Below, piece after piece: positions 52,154 to 61,228 of a DNA stretch of 64,000 nt. A program made the translations under genes and the position numbers. This stretch comes from Pseudobdellovibrio exovorus JSS (GTDB lineage: Bacteria > Bdellovibrionota > Bdellovibrionia > Bdellovibrionales > Bdellovibrionaceae), in contig NC_020813.1 in assembly GCF_000348725.1 (NCBI RefSeq), forward strand, positions 2,084,248 through 2,148,247, read 5' to 3'. Position 1 is the first letter of the stretch. The number at the start of each line of letters is the position of its first letter. The notes under the pieces were generated by a model. The model had not been told where the DNA came from. It did not search any database and saw only the letters and a list, made by a program, of their open reading frames with translations.

Positions 52154-53023
52154 TTATTTGGCTAGCTTTATCACTCTGTCTTTGACTTCGATAACGACGA
52201 CAGTCTGGTCGCGAATTGGTTCTTCTGTCCCAGCTTTTCTTTGAGCCTGAAAAAGTAATTCATTGCGTAAGTCATGGACACCATTTTTGGCATTGTCAGT
52301 CATGATTCTCACTATGTTTTCAACTCCAAGTACGTTTTCTAGCCCCTCAGTCACTACACAAATGCGCGACTTGGGTTCTAGCTCTAGTGTGGCCAGACTT
52401 AATTTTTCTGAAAACTGCACTCCGAATGCGCTGTGCGAAGATTTCAAAACTTGAACCGGTTTGTGTGGAGCTAAATAATACCCGTTCACTTTTCCTGCAC
52501 TGCAAAACTGCAATGAGAAATCACGCCGATCAATCACCGCATAAAAAGCGCTGGTCAGGTCTTCGCCTTTAGCCGTTTTTTTTATTTCGTCCGCAATTTG
52601 TTGTAGAATTTTATCGGGCGCATTTCCCTTTTTAGCTTCCAACACATGTGACACTTTTAAAATTAACGATAGAAAAAGGGCTGACATTGCATAGCCCGAC
52701 GATGACGCCACCAGAATTCCGAATTTGAACTTATCTTCATGTTCAAATATATCAAAATAGTCTCCGCCATGTTTAGAGCCGAAAACAAACTTTCTGCTGA
52801 TCTCAAAACCCGGAATTGTGGGAATTTCAGTCGGCATTAAATTTTTTTGAACTTCAGATAAAACTTTTAAATCGTGGGAAATTTGCGACATCAAATAGTC
52901 CAACCGCTGAGAGATCTTAATCAACTCTTGGCGGTAAATAACAACTTCTGAATTTTTCTTACTCAGCTCGGACTCTAGCAAAGCTACTTTTTGCTTAAGA
53001 CGTGCGTTCTCATCGATAGACAT
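52154..53023 (-). CDS. SpoIIE/RsbU-like phosphatase domain protein, degenerate
   Basis: The 289-residue protein has an N-terminal coiled coil (about 5-55) and a PP2C domain of the SpoIIE type. The first metal motif, HGGDYFDIF, is kept near residue 85, but the DVSGHG motif reads VASSSGYA (Asp replaced), and the TDG motif reads VVTEGLENV (Glu for Asp); RDQTVVV near 275 stands for DDxTxxV. Because two metal ligands are changed, phosphatase activity is uncertain. Relatives control anti-sigma-factor antagonists. It lies 49 bases upstream of gltA on the same strand. Confidence 0.78.
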   Translation of the reverse strand: MSIDENARLKQKVALLESELSKKNSEVVIYRQELIKISQRLDYLMSQISHDLKVLSEVQKNLMPTEIPTIPGFEISRKFVFGSKHGGDYFDIFEHEDKFKFGILVASSSGYAMSALFLSLILKVSHVLEAKKGNAPDKILQQIADEIKKTAKGEDLTSAFYAVIDRRDFSLQFCSAGKVNGYYLAPHKPVQVLKSSHSAFGVQFSEKLSLATLELEPKSRICVVTEGLENVLGVENIVRIMTDNAKNGVHDLRNELLFQAQRKAGTEEPIRDQTVVVIEVKDRVIKLAK

Positions 53024-53043
53024 GCGTTAAGTCTGATGTGGGG

Positions 53044-54000
53044 TCAGATTTTGGTCAATCTTAAATTAGCCTCGCGAAGATAGTCGAGTTCTTGACGCAA
53101 AACACGATTCACCGGCAAGGACTCGAGTCCAGCATGAGACGCCGTAAGACCCTCTATTTTCTGGACGTTTTCACTGTGCTTCTCAATTTGGATGGGAACT
53201 ACTTTTTTAAGAATACTTTGTAAATGATAACTCATGCTAAAACGTAAAATCCAATTCGCTGTGGAATAGTATATTGGCAAATCCGCTGGGTCTGTTTTTA
53301 TTTGGTAATAAAAATGTCCCCATACACATAGAAATACATGTGACAACAAATGAAACAAGAACACGACAGCAAGTAAAAAGCTGCCACGAGTGACAACCAA
53401 AGACTCACTGAAAATCGCCTGATTAAACAAATGATTCACCTGCAAGAAATCAAGAGCGATCAAGGACACAACGGCTGTGATAACCCAGACAGAAAACTGC
53501 AATGCGTTCACCCATTTCCAAATCTGTTGCGTTTTACTTTTGATATCAATAGCGAGCCACCACACATACAAAACACGGGCAAAGTAGACACCAAGAACAC
53601 CTGAAACAGCCAAGTGAATATGAAGTTCGGATCTGTTTAGAAAATAAAAAATTAAACCAATCCATAAGTACTCTTTACGCAAAAGCCACTCCATCACAAA
53701 AAATACAAAAAAACATGTAACCATAGCGGCCATGTGGCCATTCAACAAAGCCAGCACGATAGAACTTTCATAGCCAAACCAGTGCACCAATGACCAAGAA
53801 CCTTTAAATGGATCGAGGAAAATGAGTCCGATCAATAAAAACAACGGCCACGCTGCTAAATTTGAAAAACACAATTCCATCAAGTGCGTCCGTGCATTCC
53901 CTACTTTAAAGTCATATTTGATCATGGACTCAATCAAACTGCGCGTCGGCATATAAGACAACAGCGCATCTTTAAGCGCCGATAAAATCATTTTCATCAT
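53044..54000 (-). CDS. hypothetical polytopic membrane protein, 318 aa
   Basis: About seven hydrophobic helices span residues 50-240 (for example LAAWPLFLLIGLIFL, MVTCFFVFFVMEWLL, FLLAVVFLFHLLSHVFLCVWG). The C-terminal 80 residues are a cytoplasmic-looking helix with Leu/Arg/Glu repeats. No family is recognised. The start overlaps the end of rsmJ by four bases, so it is co-transcribed with rsmJ, menA-like and polyprenyl synthase genes. A role in membrane lipids or quinone biology is only a guess from context. Confidence 0.68.
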   Translation of the reverse strand: MMKMILSALKDALLSYMPTRSLIESMIKYDFKVGNARTHLMELCFSNLAAWPLFLLIGLIFLDPFKGSWSLVHWFGYESSIVLALLNGHMAAMVTCFFVFFVMEWLLRKEYLWIGLIFYFLNRSELHIHLAVSGVLGVYFARVLYVWWLAIDIKSKTQQIWKWVNALQFSVWVITAVVSLIALDFLQVNHLFNQAIFSESLVVTRGSFLLAVVFLFHLLSHVFLCVWGHFYYQIKTDPADLPIYYSTANWILRFSMSYHLQSILKKVVPIQIEKHSENVQKIEGLTASHAGLESLPVNRVLRQELDYLREANLRLTKI

Positions 54001-54722
54001 ATAAGACCTCCGTAGATATCAAATCGGATTAACTTTCCTGCAATCGAGCTTTGAGGTTTTCTATCCCCTAGCCATGGAGCTTTGATCGGTCGCTTGACCA
54101 CTATGCGGCGCGCGCCCTGCCTCTGTATCGAAGTTTCCAGCACCTTTGCCGCGTCTTCATCGGCTCCGACCATCTGACGGAAGAACACCATCTCTTGACG
54201 AGGCAATGCCGATTTCGTTTTATCTGGAAACATAGGATCAAAATAGATAACAGGAAACTCCTCTTGTGTATTCTGTAAGAACTCTAGAGCTTCCGAAAAA
54301 ACAAATTTCACATCTAAATCAGAACACTGCTTTTGGGCTTCACTCAGAGCATAATAAATCAATGGGTTTCGCTCTAATGCGGTCACAGAAAACCCCAACT
54401 GAGCCAAAAACACAGAGTCGATCCCTAAGCCAGCACTGAGATCTAAAACTTTGTCACCATAGCGCCCTGAACCCATAGCGCGGGCAATGAGTTCTTTTTT
54501 CATCGACTGTTTTATCTTTTGGTAATTTTTTTTATCATTTATGAAATCTATTTTAAATTTATTCCCCGACAAATCCTGCATAACAGGAATATCCATCGTA
54601 AGATCAATAGATTTAATAGAGCTTAAGTCGCAATTATTCTGTGTTAAAAACTCAAGACACTGGGACGCTTTTACATGGCCCTCTTCCGTGTCTGAATGGA
54701 TAATAAGATTCTTTACATTCAA
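53997..54722 (-). CDS. rsmJ: 16S rRNA m2G1516 methyltransferase RsmJ
   Basis: The 241-residue protein shows RsmJ features: LDLSAGLGIDSVFLAQLGFSVTALERNPLIYYAL near residue 96, then VIYFDPMFPDKTKSALPRQEM near 158, and IVVKRPIKAPWLGDRKPQSS near 210 — the last typical of RsmJ. It methylates N2 of G1516 in 16S rRNA. It overlaps both neighbours by four bases (menA-like before, membrane protein after). Confidence 0.92.
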   Translation of the reverse strand: MNVKNLIIHSDTEEGHVKASQCLEFLTQNNCDLSSIKSIDLTMDIPVMQDLSGNKFKIDFINDKKNYQKIKQSMKKELIARAMGSGRYGDKVLDLSAGLGIDSVFLAQLGFSVTALERNPLIYYALSEAQKQCSDLDVKFVFSEALEFLQNTQEEFPVIYFDPMFPDKTKSALPRQEMVFFRQMVGADEDAAKVLETSIQRQGARRIVVKRPIKAPWLGDRKPQSSIAGKLIRFDIYGGLI

Positions 54723-55801
54723 TTGGCGTCAACCCAAAGGACCCACAAACTCTGTAGGAAAAAGATAAAGACCATAGCTAAAAATGTCTGATGAGCGATG
54801 CGCTTAACTAATCGTGGACCAGAACCCATTGGGCTTTTGATGTCAGTGATTTTCATAAACAGTGGGACCGACCAGAAAATCAAAAGCATCGTTCCAAAAA
54901 TAGTCCAATAGCGACTGCCAAAGTAGTGATGGAATGCCGTCCATAGGACAATGAACGCACCCCACATTAACAGCAAAAATTTCTGAGACAAATCAAATCC
55001 CAGCTTGGTTATCGTATTGCTAATTTTAGATTGCGACGAGGTCATAATGTGCGCGAAGTTATTCACCTGCACCAAGTACAAAACAGCAAATCCCCACAAT
55101 ACTCCAAAGCATAAAATCTCGGTGTCAATACCCGCACCAAGTGCCACTTGATATCCAGAAACTAAGCCCGGTCCGGCAAGAAGGAACAAGATCAATTCAC
55201 CGAAATGCTGATGCTTATAAGAATTCTTTTTTGCAAAACGCCCAACAAAGAAAAGCACTGAAGACACGATCAGGACACGTACCAATTCAGGCTGAAAGAC
55301 AAAAGCTGGAAATGCCACAACAGCAGAAACCAATATCAAAGCCATCGAAAGCCAAGAGGCCTGACGAGCTGTAATCCACCCCTCACGCAGGGGTTTAGGA
55401 CTAGAATCGATATTTACACGATCAAAACCCGAGATATGGTCGTGAATATCATTGCGAATGTTTAAACCCGAAAATAAAAACAGCATCCCCACAGAGGCCA
55501 ACACTATCGAGATCGGATCAAACAGACGATCATCCACATAGTTTTTTGTCAGCACGAAAAAAAGAGGAAATAGAATCAGAATAAAACTACGTAACTTAAT
55601 TAACGAAGCGATAAACTTAAACAAATTAGGTCTTTGAATTTCGGTAGCTTTTCTTAGCTCAAAAGTCACCGACTCTTCAGGAGTTCCTAAATTGTAGGTC
55701 TTAACCGGAACTGCACGTATATCTTTCGAGTTTCGCCCCCAAAGGTACTTTAAAAACTCTGCATTATTGCTGCGTTTTACGGTGACGTACTCTGTTGCCA
55801 T
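54719..55801 (-). CDS. menA: UbiA-family prenyltransferase (MenA-like)
   Basis: The 360-residue protein carries a UbiA fold with about eight helices. The first Asp-rich motif NIRNDIHDHISGFD near residue 112 and a second conserved region near 245-255 mark a prenyl acceptor synthase. A polar N-terminal extension of about 60 residues precedes the first helix. It sits directly after a polyprenyl diphosphate synthase gene (one-base overlap), so menaquinone synthesis (1,4-dihydroxy-2-naphthoate prenyl transfer) is the likeliest role; other UbiA substrates cannot be excluded. Confidence 0.75.
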   Translation of the reverse strand: MATEYVTVKRSNNAEFLKYLWGRNSKDIRAVPVKTYNLGTPEESVTFELRKATEIQRPNLFKFIASLIKLRSFILILFPLFFVLTKNYVDDRLFDPISIVLASVGMLFLFSGLNIRNDIHDHISGFDRVNIDSSPKPLREGWITARQASWLSMALILVSAVVAFPAFVFQPELVRVLIVSSVLFFVGRFAKKNSYKHQHFGELILFLLAGPGLVSGYQVALGAGIDTEILCFGVLWGFAVLYLVQVNNFAHIMTSSQSKISNTITKLGFDLSQKFLLLMWGAFIVLWTAFHHYFGSRYWTIFGTMLLIFWSVPLFMKITDIKSPMGSGPRLVKRIAHQTFLAMVFIFFLQSLWVLWVDAN

Positions 55802-56760
55802 TAGCTCGAAGGCTTTCTGCGCCAGTAAAGAATTTCTGTCAGTGGCTTCAAATTATTAACTAATTTTTTTTCGTCTCCGTTCAGAAGACTGTCGAGCGTA
55901 CTTAAATGGTGATTGTATAAATCAATGAGCTTCGTATTCATCTGGTCGAATTCTGCTATCTTTTTATCAAAAATCTCTTTACCTTTTTGCGGGTCCGAAG
56001 AAAAAGCTAAATGTAGATCTGCTAAAGAACTGGATTTAATCACCTGATCTAATTGCGTTCGGCTTAAGTCACGGGTCATAAAGGCACCCACAGAGTTTAA
56101 ATATCCTGATTTCAAATCTCCTAATACCGCTTTGCCCTCGTGATTACGAATATCATAATCCAACAGATCATCGCTACGCTGGAAGAGCTGTCCTAAAATC
56201 GCACCCATTTCCCCTAGCACGAAATGTAAGTCTTGAGTGTAGTCTTCACGTGCTATGAACGGCGAGCGCAAGCACCATTTAAAAAGTGACGCGGTTTTAA
56301 GATGATGAATGCGATCTAATTGCTCTAGCGTGACAAAATAATCCCCAACCACAGAGTCCTGTAACCACTCGCCTTCCAATAGGTCGGAAATGATCTCAGC
56401 CGTGTATTGCACCAGCTTAATATTTCCAAAAGAAGACAGATTCACCATGACTCGCGCTAAAAGATAATCTCCTGCCAGCACGGCATACTCGGGCGTGTAT
56501 TTAAGCCACGCCGTTTTCTTACCACGACGAAGATGCGAACGATCAATTAAGTCATCATGTAATAACGAGGCGTTATGGATAAATTCAATAGTTTGTGCCA
56601 ATAGGGTCTGCGTAGAAACTTCGAGCTTTAATGGTTCTGAAACCAAACCTATCAGTTTAGATCGAAACCCCTTCCCACCTGAAAATAAATCATCATACAA
56701 AGAATTCAGCTTAGGCAGATAAGCAGGAAAGTCCTGAGGGGAGTAAATTTTGTAATTCAT
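55801..56760 (-). CDS. polyprenyl diphosphate synthase
   Basis: The 319-residue protein is a trans-isoprenyl diphosphate synthase: HDDLIDRSHLRRGK near residue 72 is the first Asp-rich motif and RSDDLLDYDIRNHEGKAVLGDLKSG near 195 the second. GGKGFRSKLIG at the start binds diphosphate. Chain length is not clear from motifs, though the context with a UbiA-type gene indicates a quinone side chain (like IspB or HepB). It is the first gene of the minus-strand unit running to the membrane protein. Confidence 0.9.
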   Translation of the reverse strand: MNYKIYSPQDFPAYLPKLNSLYDDLFSGGKGFRSKLIGLVSEPLKLEVSTQTLLAQTIEFIHNASLLHDDLIDRSHLRRGKKTAWLKYTPEYAVLAGDYLLARVMVNLSSFGNIKLVQYTAEIISDLLEGEWLQDSVVGDYFVTLEQLDRIHHLKTASLFKWCLRSPFIAREDYTQDLHFVLGEMGAILGQLFQRSDDLLDYDIRNHEGKAVLGDLKSGYLNSVGAFMTRDLSRTQLDQVIKSSSLADLHLAFSSDPQKGKEIFDKKIAEFDQMNTKLIDLYNHHLSTLDSLLNGDEKKLVNNLKPLTEILYWRRKPSS

Positions 56761-56827
56761 AATAATAAAGCTAGTTTTGTTAATTCTGAGGCTTGAGTCA
56801 AGGCGGACTCAGGCATAAGATCAAATC

Positions 56828-57286
56828 ATGTCGGAAAATACAAAGAAAGATTTATTTTATGAGCACGGCCTTAGATTTCAATGCCAAGGTTCGGGCAAAT
56901 GCTGTACCTCACATGGCGAATTTGGCTTCGTCTTCCTCACTAAGGATGACCGCCGCCGTTTTGCCAAACACTTAAAAGTTACAACTAGCGCCTTTACCAA
57001 AAAGTATTGCGATCAAACCAATGGCATCTGGCACTTGAAAGAAGATAAAGGCAATCCTGACTGCATGTTTTTAAAGAACAAAGGTTGCTCTGTTTACGAA
57101 GCTCGCCCCAATCAGTGTCGCACGTGGCCTTTTTGGCCAGAAGTGATGAATGCCAAGGCATGGAAGTCAGAAGTCGCCAACTTCTGCCCCGGAGTCGGCA
57201 AAGGCCGTCTTTGGAGCAAAGAAGAAATCGAACAGGAAATGAGCAAAGATCGGGAAAATGAACGTAAGCTTTTAGGTGGACTATGA
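56828..57286 (+). CDS. YkgJ-family cysteine cluster protein, 152 aa
   Basis: A longer relative of the 125-residue protein at 11074: FQCQGSGKCCTSHGEFGFVFLT near residue 18, then CMFLKNKGCSVYEARPNQCRTWPFWP near 79, with a last Cys in NFCPG near 124. The eight or so Cys residues would hold a metal or iron-sulfur cluster. It opens the plus-strand run that continues through DUF4126, the kinase and the radical SAM genes, and its stop overlaps the next start by four bases. YkgJ proteins are often near tightly regulated membrane genes; no function is known. Confidence 0.87.
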   Translation: MSENTKKDLFYEHGLRFQCQGSGKCCTSHGEFGFVFLTKDDRRRFAKHLKVTTSAFTKKYCDQTNGIWHLKEDKGNPDCMFLKNKGCSVYEARPNQCRTWPFWPEVMNAKAWKSEVANFCPGVGKGRLWSKEEIEQEMSKDRENERKLLGGL

Positions 57287-57870
57287 GCCATACGGAAGTG
57301 ATCATCGCCATCATCGCGGGGATCGCCCTTTCAGCCTGCTGTGGATTCCGTGTTTTTATTCCTTTACTGATCGCGACTTTCGGTGTCCGCTTTGGTTTTA
57401 TTCCCTCAGAGTGGATCAATGAAGCCTCTGTTCATCTGATTCGCAACGATGTTTTCACGGCCGCAATTACTGTGGCCACTGTTATTGAGATCGCCGCGTA
57501 CAAAATTCCATTCGTCGATAACTTTCTAGATACTATCGCCACACCGCTAGCCGTTGTCGCCGCCACGTTACTATCGTCTTCTTTTTTCACTTTCGCAGAA
57601 GATTCCTATATGCGTTTTATTCTAGGTGCGATCACCGGTGGCCTTGGGGCTGGTATTATCCAAGCCTCCACTTCTGCTGTACGTGCGACCTCGAGCCAGT
57701 GGACGGCTGGCCTTGGTAATCCCATCTTCGCTTTGATTGAAACCATCACCGCCTTTGTCGGTTCTTTACTTGCGGTCTTATTCCCTATTCTTGGCATCCT
57801 GTTAATTCTGTTGATCTGCTGGGGCTCCCTCTGGTTACTCAAACGATTTTTCAGGACAAAAGAACGATGA
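57283..57870 (+). CDS. DUF4126 membrane protein
   Basis: The 195-residue protein has five or six hydrophobic helices and the DUF4126 layout: IAGIALSACCGFRVFIPLLIATFGVRFGFIP at the start, PLAVVAATLLSSSFF near 95 and a Gly-rich LGAITGGLGAGIIQ near 120. The function of the family is unknown. It overlaps both neighbours by four bases (stop of the YkgJ-like protein; start of the histidine kinase). The region is GC-rich (one 60-base line at 57661 has 36 G/C), in contrast to the genes that follow. Confidence 0.86.
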   Translation: MSHTEVIIAIIAGIALSACCGFRVFIPLLIATFGVRFGFIPSEWINEASVHLIRNDVFTAAITVATVIEIAAYKIPFVDNFLDTIATPLAVVAATLLSSSFFTFAEDSYMRFILGAITGGLGAGIIQASTSAVRATSSQWTAGLGNPIFALIETITAFVGSLLAVLFPILGILLILLICWGSLWLLKRFFRTKER

Positions 57871-59684
57871 AAAAGGTGTGGGGTCTTCTAAAGGAGTATT
57901 GGGGGAAGTCGCTTCTGGTGGTTTTACTGGGAGTGAGTTGTTGGGGGTTTTCTAAAGCATCATTTCATTCTATAGATTTTATTATCAGGGACGCTTTACA
58001 GCATTTCAATTTTGGATACACAGTCGATAAATCCATAGTATCTGTGAATATTGACATTACAAAAAACAATTTCACACATCCACTCAAAACTAAAGACCTT
58101 ATTAGTATTATTGATAAAATCTTATTAGGCGCCCCAAAGCATATTATATTAGTTCTTGAACCATCAGAACTATCTCAAAATCCAGAAGAGCGAATTGCTT
58201 TTTTTAACTATATTAACTCTCTTGAGAACTTCTCTTTATTTGCTTTAGAAGATTCTTATTTTGCTACGGGATTTGAATCTGATGAGGTATTTAGAAACTA
58301 TAAAAATCTCTTCTACATCACAACCACAGGGGATCGAATTAGCGCCTCAAAAAATGATGCGAAATTTAGACGCGCTCTTTTGAGTTACGACCAAATTGGG
58401 GAATCTCAAACCTCTATCAGTCTTAAAAAAATTGGAGTACAAACAAAAGAGATCTCAGATTTCAAGTATCCTTATAAATTTTGGAGAACTACTCAAGTAT
58501 ATATGAAGACTCCAAGAGTCGGAACATTTACCTTTTTCCAATCACCCAATTTTTTTACCGACAACTATCGGCCCGATTTCTTCAACAACAAGCTTGTTTT
58601 TATTGGCTCATTTAACGAGTTCTCATTTTTACATCGACCTTCAGCCCTTAACTTACTAAACAACAAATTAAATAGTAACTTTCAAGATCATTTCTATCCG
58701 TTTCAAGAGCTTGTCGCAAATTTAGTAAATTTGCATATCACTGGAGACTACATTAAGTATCTACAAAGCTGGAATGACTTAATCGTATTATTTATAGTTT
58801 TAACTTTTCTGATACTTTGCAATTTTAAACCTAAAACAAAGCTAATCTTATTCTTCTCATTGATTCCTATAAATCTGATCTTCATATTTATTTTATATAT
58901 TACCTCAAGCTACTATATTGACTTTTCTCGCTCCATTTCATTACTTATATTTGCTCAATATATTGTCGTACCACTATTAATGTTCCTAATGATGCGACTT
59001 CAGGAACAGCAGAAGCAAACTGAGCTTTTAAATGCTCGTATAGACTCTGTTTTGAGAATTTCCGAAAAAGTTGCTCATGACATTCGCTCCCCACTGTCTG
59101 TAGCGAATTTACTAATAAGTAAAGCTAAATTTGATGATCCTGAACATAAAAATCTTATAACCTCTTCACTCAAGCGAATTGATATTATCGCTGCAAATCT
59201 GTTAAAAAAATACAGAGCAACTAATTCTGAAATGAAATTAGAAGATGTTAATATCATAAATACTATTTCTGTAATTTTATCCGAAAAAAGATCCCTAAGA
59301 CCCAACATAGTGTTTAAATTAAGTGTCAAAACTGCTCTTACTCATGCCAAATCATCAGCATCAGAACTAGAACGTGTGATCAGCAATCTAATTGATAACT
59401 CCATCGATGCAACCCAGACGCAAGAATCACCCCAAATCACTATTGAACTTAGTGCTCTCTCTAATCAGTTCCTTATTACAATCTCTGACAATGGTGTTGG
59501 TATTTCTAGTGATATGCTAGCTTTATTAGGGCAACAAAGAATCACCTCAAAAAAAGATACTGGCGGCAATGGAATTGGTCTTTTACATGCAAAGCAAACA
59601 ATTGAAATGATGGGTGGTACCCTAGAGATTTCAAGTACAGAAAATATCGGCACGTCCATCGTAATTCGACTAATTCAAATATAA
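57867..59684 (+). CDS. CHASE2-domain sensor histidine kinase 1
   Basis: The 605-residue protein has an N-terminal membrane helix (about 14-30), a large extracytoplasmic CHASE2-like sensor domain (about 35-290), three membrane helices (about 305-380), a short coiled coil and a kinase core. His404 lies in VAHDIRSPLSVANLLI; the N-box (SNLIDNSIDATQ) and G-boxes (SDNGVGISSDM and GNGIGLLHAKQ) are present. It overlaps the DUF4126 stop by four bases and is 52 bases upstream of the radical SAM gene. Its first 90 bases are G-rich like the upstream genes, while the rest is very AT-rich. Confidence 0.9.
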   Translation: MKKVWGLLKEYWGKSLLVVLLGVSCWGFSKASFHSIDFIIRDALQHFNFGYTVDKSIVSVNIDITKNNFTHPLKTKDLISIIDKILLGAPKHIILVLEPSELSQNPEERIAFFNYINSLENFSLFALEDSYFATGFESDEVFRNYKNLFYITTTGDRISASKNDAKFRRALLSYDQIGESQTSISLKKIGVQTKEISDFKYPYKFWRTTQVYMKTPRVGTFTFFQSPNFFTDNYRPDFFNNKLVFIGSFNEFSFLHRPSALNLLNNKLNSNFQDHFYPFQELVANLVNLHITGDYIKYLQSWNDLIVLFIVLTFLILCNFKPKTKLILFFSLIPINLIFIFILYITSSYYIDFSRSISLLIFAQYIVVPLLMFLMMRLQEQQKQTELLNARIDSVLRISEKVAHDIRSPLSVANLLISKAKFDDPEHKNLITSSLKRIDIIAANLLKKYRATNSEMKLEDVNIINTISVILSEKRSLRPNIVFKLSVKTALTHAKSSASELERVISNLIDNSIDATQTQESPQITIELSALSNQFLITISDNGVGISSDMLALLGQQRITSKKDTGGNGIGLLHAKQTIEMMGGTLEISSTENIGTSIVIRLIQI

Positions 59685-59736
59685 TCTGGCTACATATTTG
59701 CTAGATTAATCTTTAAATCACTGTACTAGGGATAAA

Positions 59737-61104
59737 ATGGAACTAAAACGATTTAAAGATATTATTGCAATTAGAAAGCCGACAAGTGTTGATTCTTTTG
59801 ACAGTATCGTTGCGTTTCATGCTTCAAACCTAGAGGTCGCAGAGCTAAGTCTAGAGGCCTTTGAGGCAATGCAAGAAATTTCAATTACTACCGATGAACA
59901 ACCTCATTTAACACCTCACCCGCTAAGTGATGCGTATAATGCTCTTAACGATTGGAATGAAGAACCGTCATCTACCCAGCTTCGTTCTGGCAGAATAACT
60001 TCACAAATCAAAAACTTAACGATAAATGTTAGTCAAATATGCAATCTTAAATGCAACTATTGCTCTGCTGGAGGAGATGGAACATACGGAGCTCCTACTT
60101 TACAGATTTCAATAGAAAAAACTCTTCCGCAAATTAGTTTTTTTATATCTCGTCTGCCCCCTCAATCAACATTTTCGATTTCTTTTATCGGCGGTGAGCC
60201 ACTACTTTACCCACATGCAATAAAAGCAATCTATGACTATACAGTGAACCTATGTCTAGAAAGGGGCATAACTTCTGTTTTTAAGATAGTGACTAATGGC
60301 ACACTTGTTTCTAATTCAGAAACAATAAGTATATTGCGAACGATGAAATTAGACTTAACGATCAGTATAGATGGCACAAGAGACGTAAATGATTTAGTTC
60401 GCCCTTCAAAAGACAACAATAGTACTACAGATAAAATTCTTGAGGGTCTTCGGCTTTTAAATGAAGATCGCGGGAATATCTCTCTTATACATTTCTCCGC
60501 TATTACTTCAAAACACAACACGGATATAACAAGTAACTACTTGTTTTTGATGTCCTTAAACCCTGACTCCGTAGACTTTATATTTGATAATGAATCTTTC
60601 GATGACTTACTATTGGAAAAATTTATTACTGAAATAAACAATGTTGCCAAAATAGCTTGGCAAAAAGGTGGAGAACGTGAACTCCGCAAAATTCGCACTT
60701 TTGACCACTATTTCTCCTTACTAGATGGTCAGCAACGTGTGGAAAATCACTGCGGAGCTGGAAAAACCCACTTAACAATTGATGCAAAAAATCGCCTCTT
60801 TAGCTGTGTTTGGGACCCAAATGATCTCAAGACATCTGTAGGGCAACATAGCCAAATAGAAGATTCCGCCATATCTAAGTACTCGAAATCACTGATAGAA
60901 CTAAACAACTGCAATTCCTGTTGGGCTCGCTATCTATGTGGCGGAGGCTGTATGTACATCAATAATTTGCATACAGGTGATAAACACAATAAGAGTGTTT
61001 CTTTCTGCAAAAAGACAAGAAGCTTGATTTTGACAACACTTATATATTACAAAATAGCTCGTATTGAGCAGCAGTGTTCTGATACTGAAGGAGGGATATT
61101 ATGA
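59737..61104 (+). CDS. radical SAM/SPASM peptide maturase
   Basis: The 455-residue protein has an N-terminal region (1-95) of the kind found before many RiPP-modifying radical SAM domains. The [4Fe-4S] radical SAM motif CNLKCNYC is at Cys102, Cys106 and Cys109, followed by SAGGDGTYG, then a GGEPLL strand (about 148) typical of the SAM-binding barrel. The C-terminal SPASM domain has the Cys set HCGAG, FSCVW, CNSCWARYLCGGGC and SFCKK for two auxiliary clusters. Enzymes of this build install carbon-carbon or thioether links in ribosomal peptides. Its TGA overlaps the ATG of the 33-residue peptide gene. It is flanked by CHASE2 kinase genes. Confidence 0.92.
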   Translation: MELKRFKDIIAIRKPTSVDSFDSIVAFHASNLEVAELSLEAFEAMQEISITTDEQPHLTPHPLSDAYNALNDWNEEPSSTQLRSGRITSQIKNLTINVSQICNLKCNYCSAGGDGTYGAPTLQISIEKTLPQISFFISRLPPQSTFSISFIGGEPLLYPHAIKAIYDYTVNLCLERGITSVFKIVTNGTLVSNSETISILRTMKLDLTISIDGTRDVNDLVRPSKDNNSTTDKILEGLRLLNEDRGNISLIHFSAITSKHNTDITSNYLFLMSLNPDSVDFIFDNESFDDLLLEKFITEINNVAKIAWQKGGERELRKIRTFDHYFSLLDGQQRVENHCGAGKTHLTIDAKNRLFSCVWDPNDLKTSVGQHSQIEDSAISKYSKSLIELNNCNSCWARYLCGGGCMYINNLHTGDKHNKSVSFCKKTRSLILTTLIYYKIARIEQQCSDTEGGIL

Positions 61105-61202
61105 AAAAGGCGCAACACATTAAAAAAGTTAAACCGAATCCTAAATCAGCTTCTCCTTTGGTAAAAGGAGCACTGGGGACATCTTGTACTCCAACAAATT
61201 AG
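61101..61202 (+). CDS. RiPP precursor peptide candidate, 33 aa
   Basis: The ORF starts at an ATGA overlap with the maturase stop, has GGAGGG eight bases upstream, and is too short to appear in length-filtered lists. The N-terminal 22 residues are Lys-rich (seven Lys) and look like a leader; the C-terminal part GALGTSCTPTN has the only Cys (29) of the peptide and no aromatic residue. A thioether from Cys29 to a neighbouring residue is the simplest product if the maturase is of the sactipeptide/ranthipeptide kind; this is inference. No dedicated protease or exporter gene is in the window. It is 26 bases before kinase 2. Confidence 0.75.
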   Translation: MKKAQHIKKVKPNPKSASPLVKGALGTSCTPTN

Positions 61203-61228
61203 TTGATAGTACAAAGCCGTAGCTTTTT

